DNA of 39,503 nucleotides from an uncultured Flavobacteriales bacterium (GCA_905480125.1 CAJQPE010000050.1:1-39503); one strand, 5' to 3'. Shown: positions 1 through 9,287, numbered from the stretch's first letter. Notes: generated by a model not told the origin, from the sequence alone. Program-made: numbers and translations.

Positions 1-2665
1 CTGACGCTCCCGCGCTAGGGTTTGTGCCATTAAACCCTCCAGGACCAGACCAGGTGTATTGATATGTCCCACCACCACCTGCACCTGTCGCAACTATTTC
101 ACCATCAGCAGCACCAACACAAGTAAGGTTAGTAGGTGCTAGATTTATTGTGGGGGCTGTATAGACTTCAATATCTATTGTAGTCGCATTCGTGCAGGTT
201 CCATCTGTAACAGTTAAACCAACAGTATAATTTCCAGCCGCTGGATAAGAGTATGTAGGAGTAGCACCTGACCCAAGTGGACTTGAGTTGCCGTAATCCC
301 AGGTGTAGCCAGTTATGCCTCCAGAACTAGCACTAGAACCAGTCCCATCAAAAGTAAAGCTATTACCAAGTAGACATTGATTAAATACTGGCGCTATGAC
401 CGCCGTAAGTTCAACAACAGTTACTGTTACAGTTGCTGTTTCGGCTCCACATATAGTTCCTGCAACGCTATAGGTAAATTGGTAGGTTCCACCAGCCACG
501 CCAGCAGGATTAAAATTGCTGCCAGTTAACCCACCTGCTCCATTATCGTCAGTAAAAGTACCACCTGCGTCTTCACCGGTTAATAAGGTTTCAAGGTTAA
601 GAACAGATGCGCTCTGGCAAATAGCAGCTGCACTTGGTGTACCCGGATTTGGCAAAGGTTCAACGTTAACAATCATTTGGTCTGTAGCACTGCAGCTAGC
701 ACCATCATCTACAGTAACAGTGTATGTAGTAGTAACTGCTGGAGTTACATTAGTTTGACCGTTATCTTGCATTCCTCCTGTTAAATCTATAATTCCGTTT
801 GCACCCGAACTCCAGGTGTAATTGTTGCCTTCTATGGAGTTAACTGGGTTAGCACCAATAATGGTGTTACCTCCTTCACAAATTGTAACATCTGGACCAG
901 CATCAGCAGGGCAAGGAGTAACAATATTACAATCGGTTTCTCCAGCTCCACCAGTTTGAGAAAAAGTGTATTCACCCTGTTGGTTGGAAAAATTTGTAAT
1001 AAGCAGCATGTACCATTCACCAGGCTGAGCACCAAATATCTCAGCGGTTTCCGTAGCGGTAGCGGAATAACTACAATCAGTAATGTTTATATTCCAGTTA
1101 GCAGTGATTTGAGTGCAAGCATCTCCTTGACTAGTAAATGGCCCCCACAAAATAAAATCCACATCAATAAGATTTCCAGCATCACTTACTTGCTCAATTT
1201 CTAGGGTTACATCTCCAGGAGCACTAATATTCATATAAAAGAAACCAGGATTTGGGGCCGATCCAAGACAACCAGGCGCCCCAATTGATCCTGTACCAAT
1301 GTTGTTACAATAGGTAAGCACATCACCAGTACAAAATGGTTCGGCTGCACCGCATATGGCATTGTTTCCGGCTGCACTCAGACAAGGTTCATCAACAGTT
1401 ACACATGCATCAAAGCTATTAGCAAATACTCCTGTTCCGAATGTCCATACAGATACATAATAGGTGTCGCCAATTGTTAGACCTTGCATACTAATAGCAT
1501 TTGCACTACTGCAAAATTGGCTTACTGGGGTTCCGCATGTTCCGTTAAAAACTTCGATTTCCATATCCGTACTACCAACGATATTAGAAATTTCAAAATT
1601 ATGAGCTGTAGAAGTGGCAACAAATGAAAACCATACATCGTCATCTGGATTACCAAATCCACAGGTAGATAAACCTGAATTAGTTGCGCTAGATGTATAA
1701 GCGGAGGTTACTGCAACACAGTTTTCGTTGGGATTAACAGTCATTGCAATTGCACCACAAGGGTCATCGTTGGGTGGTGGTGGAGGGCAAACTGTTATAT
1801 CAATATCGAACGGAGTACATTGAGGTGCAGCAAATGTTGAAACTGTTAAATAGTATGTCGTACCGGCTGTTACATTAAAATTGTTGAAAGATGGATTCCC
1901 ACCCGTAGCTGTGGCGCCCCCTAAACAGTTTGTTGCAGGATCATCAGGACAGCCATCTGTAATAAAAAATCCAGTCCATGCAAGTGTGTTTGAGAGAGCA
2001 ATATTTACACATTCTGTAGTTGTGGGAGTCCATTCTATAACAATATCGTCACCATTTAAATAATTTGAGACACAGGCAGTTGATGTAGAGGTAAAGTCAT
2101 CACCAAAACCACAAGTAGTTAGGCTTGCTGAATATGCAGTGCTGTTGACAGCAACATCAAAAGCACATAAAGGAGGTTCACTCGCGCAAATTTCAAATGT
2201 TCCTGGAAATTCATTGTAGTCCCAAAAGCGGACCCAAAGTGTTGCTCCAGGAGTTTGACCAGTTAACGAAATTTCAGGCATGGTGGTAAGGCCGCTGGGA
2301 GCATCATCATTGCAATCTATTAGAGTTAGACCAGTACATGGTCCGGAGTATATCGACATAACACCATCATCAATGTCACCTGCACCTGTTGTTACAATTA
2401 CCGACCCTGAAGGCGGAACAATAACTGTGAACCAAGCATCTGCTGAAAAATTTGCAAAACCTGATCCACATCCAGGATCTGCTAACCCTGATGCCGTCAT
2501 TGCGTTGCCATCCATAGATGTGTAGCTGCAAGCTGCGTTAACTGGCAGATTTTGAGCTCCACAAGGAAAATCAGATGTAAGTACACCCATTCCATTTGAA
2601 TAGCTAGCACAGGATAGAACAACTAAGAAAACGAATATTCTTTGCAGTAAATTTTTACATTTCAT
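1..2665 (-). CDS. Giant secreted multidomain adhesin-like protein, C-terminus beyond the window
   Basis: An open frame of at least 888 codons starts at the ATG at 2665 and runs off the left edge without a stop. The N-terminus (MKCKNLLQRIFVFLVVLSCA) is an export signal; a lipobox-like V-L-S-C could make it a lipoprotein. About three related beta-sandwich modules follow (residues ~30-150, ~155-290, ~295-420), two of them with a T-C-G-F-G motif, and the third resembling PPC/T9SS-associated modules (DDDVWFSFVATS). Next come a cysteine-rich module (~425-580), an Ig-like region (~583-670), a PKD domain (~755-835, with GYTWDYGNSSPLGSG) and the start of an SprB-like repeat (~840 on, YQYTWSGPGG). It lies 21 bases downstream of a small secreted protein gene and is probably co-transcribed with it. 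A surface or extracellular T9SS cargo is likely, but the expected C-terminal sorting domain is outside the window, so the export route is inferred. Confidence 0.85.
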   Translation of the reverse strand, partial: MKCKNLLQRIFVFLVVLSCASYSNGMGVLTSDFPCGAQNLPVNAACSYTSMDGNAMTASGLADPGCGSGFANFSADAWFTVIVPPSGSVIVTTGAGDIDDGVMSIYSGPCTGLTLIDCNDDAPSGLTTMPEISLTGQTPGATLWVRFWDYNEFPGTFEICASEPPLCAFDVAVNSTAYSASLTTCGFGDDFTSTSTACVSNYLNGDDIVIEWTPTTTECVNIALSNTLAWTGFFITDGCPDDPATNCLGGATATGGNPSFNNFNVTAGTTYYLTVSTFAAPQCTPFDIDITVCPPPPPNDDPCGAIAMTVNPNENCVAVTSAYTSSATNSGLSTCGFGNPDDDVWFSFVATSTAHNFEISNIVGSTDMEIEVFNGTCGTPVSQFCSSANAISMQGLTIGDTYYVSVWTFGTGVFANSFDACVTVDEPCLSAAGNNAICGAAEPFCTGDVLTYCNNIGTGSIGAPGCLGSAPNPGFFYMNISAPGDVTLEIEQVSDAGNLIDVDFILWGPFTSQGDACTQITANWNINITDCSYSATATETAEIFGAQPGEWYMLLITNFSNQQGEYTFSQTGGAGETDCNIVTPCPADAGPDVTICEGGNTIIGANPVNSIEGNNYTWSSGANGIIDLTGGMQDNGQTNVTPAVTTTYTVTVDDGASCSATDQMIVNVEPLPNPGTPSAAAICQSASVLNLETLLTGEDAGGTFTDDNGAGGLTGSNFNPAGVAGGTYQFTYSVAGTICGAETATVTVTVVELTAVIAPVFNQCLLGNSFTFDGTGSSASSGGITGYTWDYGNSSPLGSGATPTYSYPAAGNYTVGLTVTDGTCTNATTIDIEVYTAPTINLAPTNLTCVGAADGEIVATGAGGGGTYQYTWSGPGGFNGTNPSAGAS

Positions 2666-2686
2666 GAGTACCAGGATGAGCTTTAA

Positions 2687-3112
2687 TTAGTTGATTTGAA
2701 TGGCGTATTTTGTTTCATGATGATGCACCACCATTCCAAGATCCCAAATTACTGATTTGACTTCATCAAAACTTACGTTCCCTTGTGTAGTGAGTATTAC
2801 TTTCGTATTCGCAGCATCTACTTGTGCCGCTTCAATAAACGGATGCTTAGCCATTATTTTTTGTATTTCGATAATCTTTTCATTTGGAAAAGCATCGGGC
2901 GTTACTTCGCTTAAATAAGCATGATATCTTTTATATAGCTCAGGGTAATCAGCGGTGCTTCCTGTGGCCTTTAATTCAGTCTTTTTTTCAAGGAGTTCTG
3001 TTGAATTTAATTCAATATATTGTCCATAACATTTACTCCCCAAAAAGAGAAGAAATAAACACGATATTCTGGCAATAATAACTCTAATTGATGCTGCTCT
3101 GATTGTTTTCAT
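2687..3112 (-). CDS. Small secreted protein of unknown function
   Basis: A 141-residue protein. Residues 1-31 are a signal peptide: basic start (MKTIRAASIRVIIAR), hydrophobic core (CLFLLFLG) and likely cleavage after Y-G-Q. The mature part is charged and mostly helical to about residue 85. It ends in a segment (~90-135, VDAANTKVILTTQGNVSFDE) whose beta-alpha pattern loosely resembles a heavy-metal-associated (HMA-like) fold, but there is no C-x-x-C motif. A histidine cluster (V-V-H-H-H-E) lies near the C-terminus. The family is not recognised. The gene sits directly upstream of the giant adhesin-like gene, which suggests a shared transcript. A promoter-like pair lies about 90 bases upstream. 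That it is exported seems sound; its role is unknown. Confidence 0.75.
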   Translation of the reverse strand: MKTIRAASIRVIIARISCLFLLFLGSKCYGQYIELNSTELLEKKTELKATGSTADYPELYKRYHAYLSEVTPDAFPNEKIIEIQKIMAKHPFIEAAQVDAANTKVILTTQGNVSFDEVKSVIWDLGMVVHHHETKYAIQIN

Positions 3113-3502
3113 TTAAAGTATCTAGAGATGTAAAATCAAGTTTTTAATGTTATAATGTTCATCTTCAATAGCTTTACTTGTTTTTCAGCAAAACATCGTC
3201 AAAACTATATAAATAATCGATGTAAACCAACTTTTGATAGACGAATTATCATAACTAATTAAATTTAATTCTTACATATAATACATTGTTTTTCAGGGAT
3301 TTATAGCATTGATTTCAATAAGGGTTTAATCCTAGCACTAATTTTTTCTAGTGAGACTAAATTATTTGAATCTAATTGCATCTTTTCTTATCTTTTTCCT
3401 ATAAAAAGTAATAATCAAATGGCATAGAAAATAACTGTTTTAATGACTTCAGAAAGAGATAAATAATAGACGAAATATTATTCGAATTTTATTAAAAACA
3501 AA
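3113..3502. other. Gene-free AT-rich intergenic stretch
   Basis: This 390-base gap lies between the stop of the anti-sigma-like gene (3503) and the start of the small secreted protein gene (3112). No RNA gene, long repeat or convincing terminator hairpin was seen. The only signal noted is a Bacteroidota-type promoter pair on the minus strand at 3200-3230. Confidence 0.6.
3200..3230 (-). promoter_or_regulatory. Candidate promoter for the small secreted protein / giant adhesin pair
   Basis: Read on the minus strand, TTG (3230-3228) is followed after 20 bases by TAGTTTTG (3207-3200), which matches the Bacteroidota -7 consensus TAnnTTTG. The predicted start is near 3194, giving a leader of about 80 bases before the ATG at 3112. 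Confidence 0.4.
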
Positions 3503-4780
3503 TTATCTGCTAGGTAACGTAATTGCACCTTTAGCAATTCGATTTTCCCCGTTATTGTCAACATAAGTGGCAGTCCATGCATAAGTTCCTCCTTTGTTGG
3601 CGAATTCAGAAGAGCCCATAATAGACCCGTCCCACTTCTTATCAGTTGATGTGGTTTGAAAGACTACTGTTCCGTTAATGTCAGCAATAATCAGAGAGAA
3701 TTCACCATTCAAGCAATTTAGATGCTGTGGTAACCAGAAATCATTGATACCATCTCCGTTTGGTGAAAATGTTTTTAATGCAGCTAAATTATATTCACGA
3801 TCGATAGAGATTTCTTCAGTGTGGGTGCCGCTGCAGCCATAAATATTTTCTGTGACGAGAGTTATTTCGCTGTGTCCTTTGTTAAGAAACGCAAATGAAA
3901 GGGTAGCAGTTTCTGAGTGTTGAACCCCATTGATAAACCATTTCTGTTTATGAGACCCAATGCTAGAGGAAACGAATTCATGGTTTGTTTCACATTGACT
4001 CCAGTTTGGCTCAGTATAATCGAAACCAGCAATGGGGTTATCAGAAATTTTCACATCTGCTCGATAAGCGAAATGACTTTTTCTGGTAGATTTAGATGTA
4101 ATCGTTACAGCAACTTTATATGTGCCCTCGTCTTCATAAACATGACTTGGCATTTTGTCGAAGCCCATAGTTCCGTCACCAAAATCCCATTTATAGCTAC
4201 AATTACAACGGTCGTTCGTAGAGAACTGAACTTCTTCATTAATACAAGATACTTGTTTGGAAATAATTACCTCTGTAGGTTGCTGTAAAACGAAGGTCGG
4301 CAAATTCCCTTTTTCTTCCTTAATCTCCTTTTTTAAATTAGCAGAGGGTGAGTCATCATCAGCATCTATTAACATTAATCTTGCTGAAGGATTTTTAAGG
4401 ACTCCTATTTTTTCATTTCCATCGACATTTAATTCAATTTCGGTTTGTTTATCAGTTACTTCAGTAGAAATATTTTGTTTCTTTTGATGTTGAATTTGTC
4501 CAGAATCATTAAAAGAATTTTTCTCCTTAGCAATAGCTACCGAATTTGATTCTTTGGGTACATTAATATTTGTTACTAAAGTAGTATTTTGACTATCCGT
4601 ATTGTATACAAATGCTAATCCAGCTAACAACCCTATAAGAGCAGCAGCAATAAAACCAGCACCACTTTTTTTCTTTTTCGAAGCATCGAGCTTTTTCTCG
4701 AAAACATCCCAATCTGGAATAGCACCAGGAACTTGATAATTCTCTAATGCATCCTTTATTTTATGCTCTAAATTGGTCAT
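3503..4780 (-). CDS. Single-pass membrane protein with PKD and T9SS type B-like C-terminal domains; putative anti-sigma factor
   Basis: A 425-residue protein. Residues 1-40 are a charged, probably cytoplasmic segment (MTNLEHKIKDALENYQVPGA, then a K-K-K-K-S run). One transmembrane helix spans ~41-60 (GFIAAALIGLLAGLAFVY). A low-complexity linker follows to ~165, then a PKD domain (~170-245, YKWDFGDGTMGF), a second Ig/PKD-like module (~250-330), and a C-terminal domain typical of gliding-motility/CHU_C sorting domains (~333-425: FSPNGDGINDFW, a W-D-G motif, final G-A-I-T-L-P-S-R). It begins 3 bases after the stop of the ECF sigma gene. The order sigma then membrane protein, with a short cytoplasmic head, fits an anti-sigma factor. 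No standard zinc-binding anti-sigma motif is visible, so that role is inferred from position and topology. Alternatively it is an inner-membrane-anchored structural protein. Confidence 0.8.
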   Translation of the reverse strand: MTNLEHKIKDALENYQVPGAIPDWDVFEKKLDASKKKKSGAGFIAAALIGLLAGLAFVYNTDSQNTTLVTNINVPKESNSVAIAKEKNSFNDSGQIQHQKKQNISTEVTDKQTEIELNVDGNEKIGVLKNPSARLMLIDADDDSPSANLKKEIKEEKGNLPTFVLQQPTEVIISKQVSCINEEVQFSTNDRCNCSYKWDFGDGTMGFDKMPSHVYEDEGTYKVAVTITSKSTRKSHFAYRADVKISDNPIAGFDYTEPNWSQCETNHEFVSSSIGSHKQKWFINGVQHSETATLSFAFLNKGHSEITLVTENIYGCSGTHTEEISIDREYNLAALKTFSPNGDGINDFWLPQHLNCLNGEFSLIIADINGTVVFQTTSTDKKWDGSIMGSSEFANKGGTYAWTATYVDNNGENRIAKGAITLPSR

Positions 4781-4783
4781 AAA

Positions 4784-5356
4784 TTAAGAGTTAACTTTTG
4801 CTATTAAATTTGTTAGACGCTCTTTTAATCTTGCTTTTGCTTTAGATAAGTTAGACTTTGACGCACCGATGCTAATCTTAAGGTAATCGGCAATTTCTTG
4901 ATGAGAATATCCTTCGATCACATACATATTAAATACAGTTCTATAACCAGGGGAAAGATTTTCAATTTCATGCTGAATTCTGTCAGGGCTAACATTGTTC
5001 TCATCGAACCAGTTAAATTCTTCGTCTACTTCAAAATTTCGAGAATCTATTAGCTCTGAGTCAGTTTTAACTTTAGATTTATTCGACTTTCGAATTTCAT
5101 CAATCGCAACGTTCGAAACTATTCTTCGAACCCAGCCTACAAATGAACCCTCGTCACTATATTTATCAATATTGGTGAATACTTTTATGAAGCCTTCATG
5201 CAAAATATCTTTTGCATCTTCCATATTGCCCATATATCTTAAACTAACACCTAACATTTGAGTATAAAGTTGTTCATAAACCTTGCGCTGTGCGAGTCTG
5301 TCACCTTTTTTGCAGTCATTAACGAGCGCTTGTAAGTCGAGAGAGTCTGAACCCAT
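4784..5356 (-). CDS. ECF-type RNA polymerase sigma factor
   Basis: A 190-residue sigma-70 family protein with only regions 2 and 4, the size usual for ECF factors. Region 2 (~25-95) contains NMEDAKDILHEGFIKVF and the -10 recognition segment F-V-G-W-V-R-R-I-V-S-N. Region 4 (~130-182) contains LSPGYRTVFNMYVIEGYSHQ followed by the helix-turn-helix EIADYLKISIGASKSNLSKA. A 40-residue acidic linker separates them. It should direct RNA polymerase to a dedicated promoter set when released by its regulator. The likely regulator is the membrane protein encoded 3 bases downstream. The upstream neighbour, a T9SS type B cargo gene, ends 66 bases before it, so all may be one operon. No TAnnTTTG box was found in that gap. 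Confidence 0.92.
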   Translation of the reverse strand: MGSDSLDLQALVNDCKKGDRLAQRKVYEQLYTQMLGVSLRYMGNMEDAKDILHEGFIKVFTNIDKYSDEGSFVGWVRRIVSNVAIDEIRKSNKSKVKTDSELIDSRNFEVDEEFNWFDENNVSPDRIQHEIENLSPGYRTVFNMYVIEGYSHQEIADYLKISIGASKSNLSKAKARLKERLTNLIAKVNS

Positions 5357-5422
5357 GGTTTACTTTATATATTAGTAAGACGTTTAAAAATGAAATGGTT
5401 GCTTCGAAAGTCGAAAAAAAAA

Positions 5423-8400
5423 TTATCTAATCAAAGTTAACGACCCTTTAACGTGACTTTGTTCAAAGTCTCCAAAGCGGAGATAATCAATTTTGAATAC
5501 ATATCCACCTGTTTCTGAAAAGGCTCCATTACTCAATTTACCATCCCAACCTTCAGAAATATCCGCAGAGCTAAAGATTACGTTTCCCCAACGATTGTAT
5601 ATTGTAAGTACATAGTGGTCTGGGTTTATGCCCTCTCCCTTTGGTAAGAAAATATCATTAAGTCCGTCGGCATTTGGCGAAAACGAATTGGGAGTGTATA
5701 TTACCGTTTCATAGTCAATATGAATAGTAATATCGGATGTATCTTTGCAACCATTAGCCGTTTCTACAGCTAAAGTAATTGTATAGTAACCGGTATCTTT
5801 ATAAGTATGTTGTATGTTTTGTTCATTTGAGTTTTCTCCATCGCCAAAATCCCATTGCCAAAATTCTGGAATGTAAGATTGGTCAACCATTGTTGTTGTA
5901 GAAGTAATATTATCTAAGTTATAATCTGTAAGTACAAAGTTTGAAATAGGGTTTGGATAAACGTCTACGGCGCAGTAGATTATCGTGTCTCTTGTACAGC
6001 CAAGATTTGTAGTAACGCTTAATGATAAATCATAGCAGCCTGGATCAGGATAAAAATGCCCTACTGGCTTAGAGTTGAGTATAAATTCTCCAGAGGCATC
6101 ACCAAAATCCCAAATATAGTTTCGAGCATTTTTTATAGAGTCAACATAAAATTCCACATTAAGCGGAGCGCAACCTTTGCTAATACTCGGAGGAAATAAA
6201 ACAAAAATTGGGTATTGACCAGTTATTATATCAGTCCGAACAATAACTGCTGGTGTTTCGCAGCCATCTGTAAGAGTTAAAAAATATATAGCATCATCGA
6301 TAGGAGCAGCGCCTAATATCTCGCTAGAGCTTAAGCCGTTAGTCCATTGGTAAAAGTAATTTCCATCTCCTCCGGCTGTTAAGGCTTCGATGTAAACAGA
6401 GTCGCCATTACAAATGGTGTCTTTTTCAGCCATCAGAGCCGATAGAAAATCTCTCACATAAACTGTGTCAGAAATTGATTCCACACATCCTAACCCATCT
6501 GTAACAACAAGTGTATATTTTGTTTCGGTCGATGGAGAAAAGTAGATGGTATCGTTTGTTGATCCCGTGCTCCACAAATAAGTATATCCACCACTTCCCC
6601 CAATCGGATGAACTGTTAAGTGCCCAATTTCAGTTTGGCAAATAGTATCATTACCAGTTAGACTAACAGTAATAGCAGGGGGTTCGGAAATAGTCACAAC
6701 AAGATAATTTGTACAGGCATTAGCATCTGTTACCGTAACAGTATTTGTCCCAACGCAAAGACCAGTGCTTGACGTTGATGTTGAGTAATCTGGCCATAAA
6801 TAAGTGTATGGAGTTATCCCGCCAAAGTTATCAACTTCAGCAAATCCAGTACATTGACCAGCGCAGAAAACATCGGCATTACCAATCATAAATGTGTTAA
6901 TCGGCTCAGGTTGAGTGAGGTCAACTTGAATATTGATAGGGGCTGGAATACAATTATTAGCGTCTTCAATTTGTACAAAATAAGTTCCAGCTGGCATGTT
7001 ATAAAGTGTGTCAATACTATCGGTAACATTGGTCACGATGTTATTTAATGTGATATCCATCCACGTTATTGTATATGGAGCTGGACTAGCATCAAGAGAG
7101 TCATTTGCTATAATTACTAAGGATCCTGTACTATCTCCGCTACATAAATTTGAAACGGCATAGACCTCTGGTGGAAAGCAAATTCTACAGCTAGGGTCTG
7201 ATGAAGGCCTCACGTAAAAAGTGATAGCAGTGTCGTAGGAACAGCCAAAGTCATCTGTTAAGGTATAAGTATATGAAACGTCTCCACCATTGGTTGATGG
7301 TGAAACAAGAATTGAATCTCCAAAGTCAGTTAAAACATCTCCATCTGTAATCCAATTAGACGATGTTACACCTGGGTCGAAACCCCATAATTGATTTGGA
7401 AATATTGCCGGATTAAAGTCTACGTACCATGAGAATATAGCCCCATTATCGACACCGAGATTGTCCGTAATATTGATTGACCAATTACCATTTAATTCAC
7501 ATCCCAATAAAGCAGTTAATGGATTCTGCGAAGCATAAGATCCTGATGGCAGATAGGCTTGATTTACAACAGCTACTCCTGCATTATCTGTATAGCTATA
7601 AGTGTAATTAGCAGGAAATACGCTGGCTTCTGCATCCATTGTTCCATAAGTTGGGGCAGAGCTAAAACAGTAATCATAACCCAAACCTTGAATGTAAGGT
7701 CCGTTCGGTGGCGCTTGAAAAGCATCATTATCTACTGGTTCTCCTAGAAATGTGCCATTTCCGCCATTCGGATATTCTAGTAATATAACCGATTGACCAG
7801 TAGGGCAAGTTATTTCGATTTGTAAATCACCCATATAAGAATGCTCTAAATTGAGGCAAATTTCGGTGAGATCATTAATGTTAGTTAATGTTTGTCCAGG
7901 ACTAAAGTTCGATAAAGATACGGTGCTGCTATATGCTTGCCCCGCCCCATCCGGTAATTCAACAGTATCAGCCACTGCATTTCCATAGGGCTCGAACCAA
8001 GGATTGGAAACAGCAGAATCAATACTAATCGTATTTGTTTCTAAAAAACAAATTGTATCATCGAAGGATAAACCGTAAAAACTTGGGTCTGTAGATACCA
8101 TAACTCGCAAGTCTAAAAAGTTCTGACTAACGCAGTTGTTGGTATCGGTAATAATCAAATTGATACGATAGCCTTGTTGCTCAGGTAATACAGTATCAAT
8201 ATTTAGGCCTGTAATATCAATTAGACCGTCATCATCTATGTCCCACTCAAATGTATTTATAATATCACTTTGTGTATAATTGGTATTATTATCGGGATAA
8301 ATACCCGAACCTAATAAATGTAGCGAGTCACCTTGGCATAAATGAATTTCATTGCCCGGATTGATGATTGCAGGACTAGCTAGACCAATTACAGAAATTA

Positions 8401-8845
8401 TATCCTGACAAGGAACAAAGCATTGAATTAACGCTTCCCATCCTGTGCCACCGTTCGTTCCATCTGAAATGAACTCAAAAGTTAGACAGTCATTATTTCC
8501 TTGGATGGTTTGAACAGTTGCACCATTATCATATGCCCCAATCAATGTTGACGCAGTGCTGGGTCCGTCATATACATTTAATACATCACTTGTGTGGATA
8601 TCGAAAAGAGCCAAATTAAAGGTGATCATGGGAGATGCTCCTGCATTTGACGAGCAAATGGTTACTGTCGAAGTTTGATTAGCAGCATAATTTGAAGTTG
8701 AACCACCATCATCCATTAACAAACCTTCGCAGCTCGTAATTGTAACCGAAGCGTTTGGAGTCATAGGATATAGCGTCTGTCCAAAACTACTACAAACATT
8801 AAGCAGAATAGACAGAACAGCTGGTATGCAAAGAATTCTATTCAC
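5423..8845 (-). CDS. Large CUB / P-domain / SprB / PKD protein with T9SS type B sorting domain
   Basis: A complete 1140-residue secreted protein. Domains in order: signal peptide (1-23, ending C-S-S-F-G-Q); CUB-like domain (~30-140, with DVLNVYDGPSTASTLIGAYD); P-domain as in proprotein convertases (~310-480: TEICLNLEHSYMGDLQIEIT, then GNWSINITDNLGVDNGAIF); SprB-type repeats (~565-790, with repeated PYTYLW/GYTYLW cores); PKD domain (~882-955, YIWDFGD); second PKD (~995-1035, WQWDFGDGENS); and a type B gliding-motility C-terminal domain (~1046-1140: TPNSFSPNADGLNDIFLP, YNRWGNVIFSS, final K-G-S-L-T-L-I-R). Established T9SS biology implies outer-membrane translocation and cell-surface or extracellular placement. 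The start overlaps the preceding small secreted gene by 8 bases, so the two are probably translationally coupled. The binding target is unknown. Confidence 0.92.
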   Translation of the reverse strand: MNRILCIPAVLSILLNVCSSFGQTLYPMTPNASVTITSCEGLLMDDGGSTSNYAANQTSTVTICSSNAGASPMITFNLALFDIHTSDVLNVYDGPSTASTLIGAYDNGATVQTIQGNNDCLTFEFISDGTNGGTGWEALIQCFVPCQDIISVIGLASPAIINPGNEIHLCQGDSLHLLGSGIYPDNNTNYTQSDIINTFEWDIDDDGLIDITGLNIDTVLPEQQGYRINLIITDTNNCVSQNFLDLRVMVSTDPSFYGLSFDDTICFLETNTISIDSAVSNPWFEPYGNAVADTVELPDGAGQAYSSTVSLSNFSPGQTLTNINDLTEICLNLEHSYMGDLQIEITCPTGQSVILLEYPNGGNGTFLGEPVDNDAFQAPPNGPYIQGLGYDYCFSSAPTYGTMDAEASVFPANYTYSYTDNAGVAVVNQAYLPSGSYASQNPLTALLGCELNGNWSINITDNLGVDNGAIFSWYVDFNPAIFPNQLWGFDPGVTSSNWITDGDVLTDFGDSILVSPSTNGGDVSYTYTLTDDFGCSYDTAITFYVRPSSDPSCRICFPPEVYAVSNLCSGDSTGSLVIIANDSLDASPAPYTITWMDITLNNIVTNVTDSIDTLYNMPAGTYFVQIEDANNCIPAPINIQVDLTQPEPINTFMIGNADVFCAGQCTGFAEVDNFGGITPYTYLWPDYSTSTSSTGLCVGTNTVTVTDANACTNYLVVTISEPPAITVSLTGNDTICQTEIGHLTVHPIGGSGGYTYLWSTGSTNDTIYFSPSTETKYTLVVTDGLGCVESISDTVYVRDFLSALMAEKDTICNGDSVYIEALTAGGDGNYFYQWTNGLSSSEILGAAPIDDAIYFLTLTDGCETPAVIVRTDIITGQYPIFVLFPPSISKGCAPLNVEFYVDSIKNARNYIWDFGDASGEFILNSKPVGHFYPDPGCYDLSLSVTTNLGCTRDTIIYCAVDVYPNPISNFVLTDYNLDNITSTTTMVDQSYIPEFWQWDFGDGENSNEQNIQHTYKDTGYYTITLAVETANGCKDTSDITIHIDYETVIYTPNSFSPNADGLNDIFLPKGEGINPDHYVLTIYNRWGNVIFSSADISEGWDGKLSNGAFSETGGYVFKIDYLRFGDFEQSHVKGSLTLIR

Positions 8846-9287
8846 TTAAAAATTCGTTATAGTTTTTTAAAAACTCATCTTGAGAATAAAAAACAATCAT
8901 TTTTCCCGTATTACCAATTTTGTAAAACGTTCTTGTTTTTTGCTCTCTCGTAAAATTGTAATTCAGCACATTAAAATTGCTAAGCTGGTTGGTGTCAATT
9001 ATTAGATTGCCAACTACTCCATTTTTGTCTGGTACCGTGTTAATATCTTCATAAGGTTTTCCTTTTGGGTAGTCCATAATAAAATAGGAGTGCTCAAGAA
9101 AATAGGTTAAGTACGTAAGTCTATTCGGAGATTCTAGCTCCATTCGAGTAACATAATCGACACCATATGTCTCTATTATACGAATATCTATATTTGAAGG
9201 AGTCGCATTTTGGCCATAAACATTTACCCTTGCGATTAGTGTAATCAATAATAATAAGTAAATGAATTTTTTTTCAATCAAAGCCAT
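8838..9287 (-). CDS. Small secreted protein of unknown function, coupled to the giant T9SS cargo gene
   Basis: The frame is open from 9329, but the ATG at 9287 is preferred. It gives 149 residues beginning MALIEKKFIYLLLLITLIAR, a proper signal peptide cleaved near V-Y-G-Q, and it sits behind an A-rich leader. The mature protein has no motif I recognise. It is rich in tyrosine and asparagine, and part of it (NVLNYNFTREQKTRTFYKIG) reads as beta strands. Its 3' end overlaps the start of the 1140-residue cargo gene by 8 bases, so co-expression is very likely. It could be a periplasmic accessory to export or anchoring of that protein, but this is position-based inference. Confidence 0.75.
   Translation of the reverse strand: MALIEKKFIYLLLLITLIARVNVYGQNATPSNIDIRIIETYGVDYVTRMELESPNRLTYLTYFLEHSYFIMDYPKGKPYEDINTVPDKNGVVGNLIIDTNQLSNFNVLNYNFTREQKTRTFYKIGNTGKMIVFYSQDEFLKNYNEFLSE

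Noticed and set aside
516-1204. Plus-strand open frames at 516-758 and 956-1204
   Set aside because: They are antisense to the giant minus-strand gene, which has continuous domain similarity; their sequences show no protein-like pattern.
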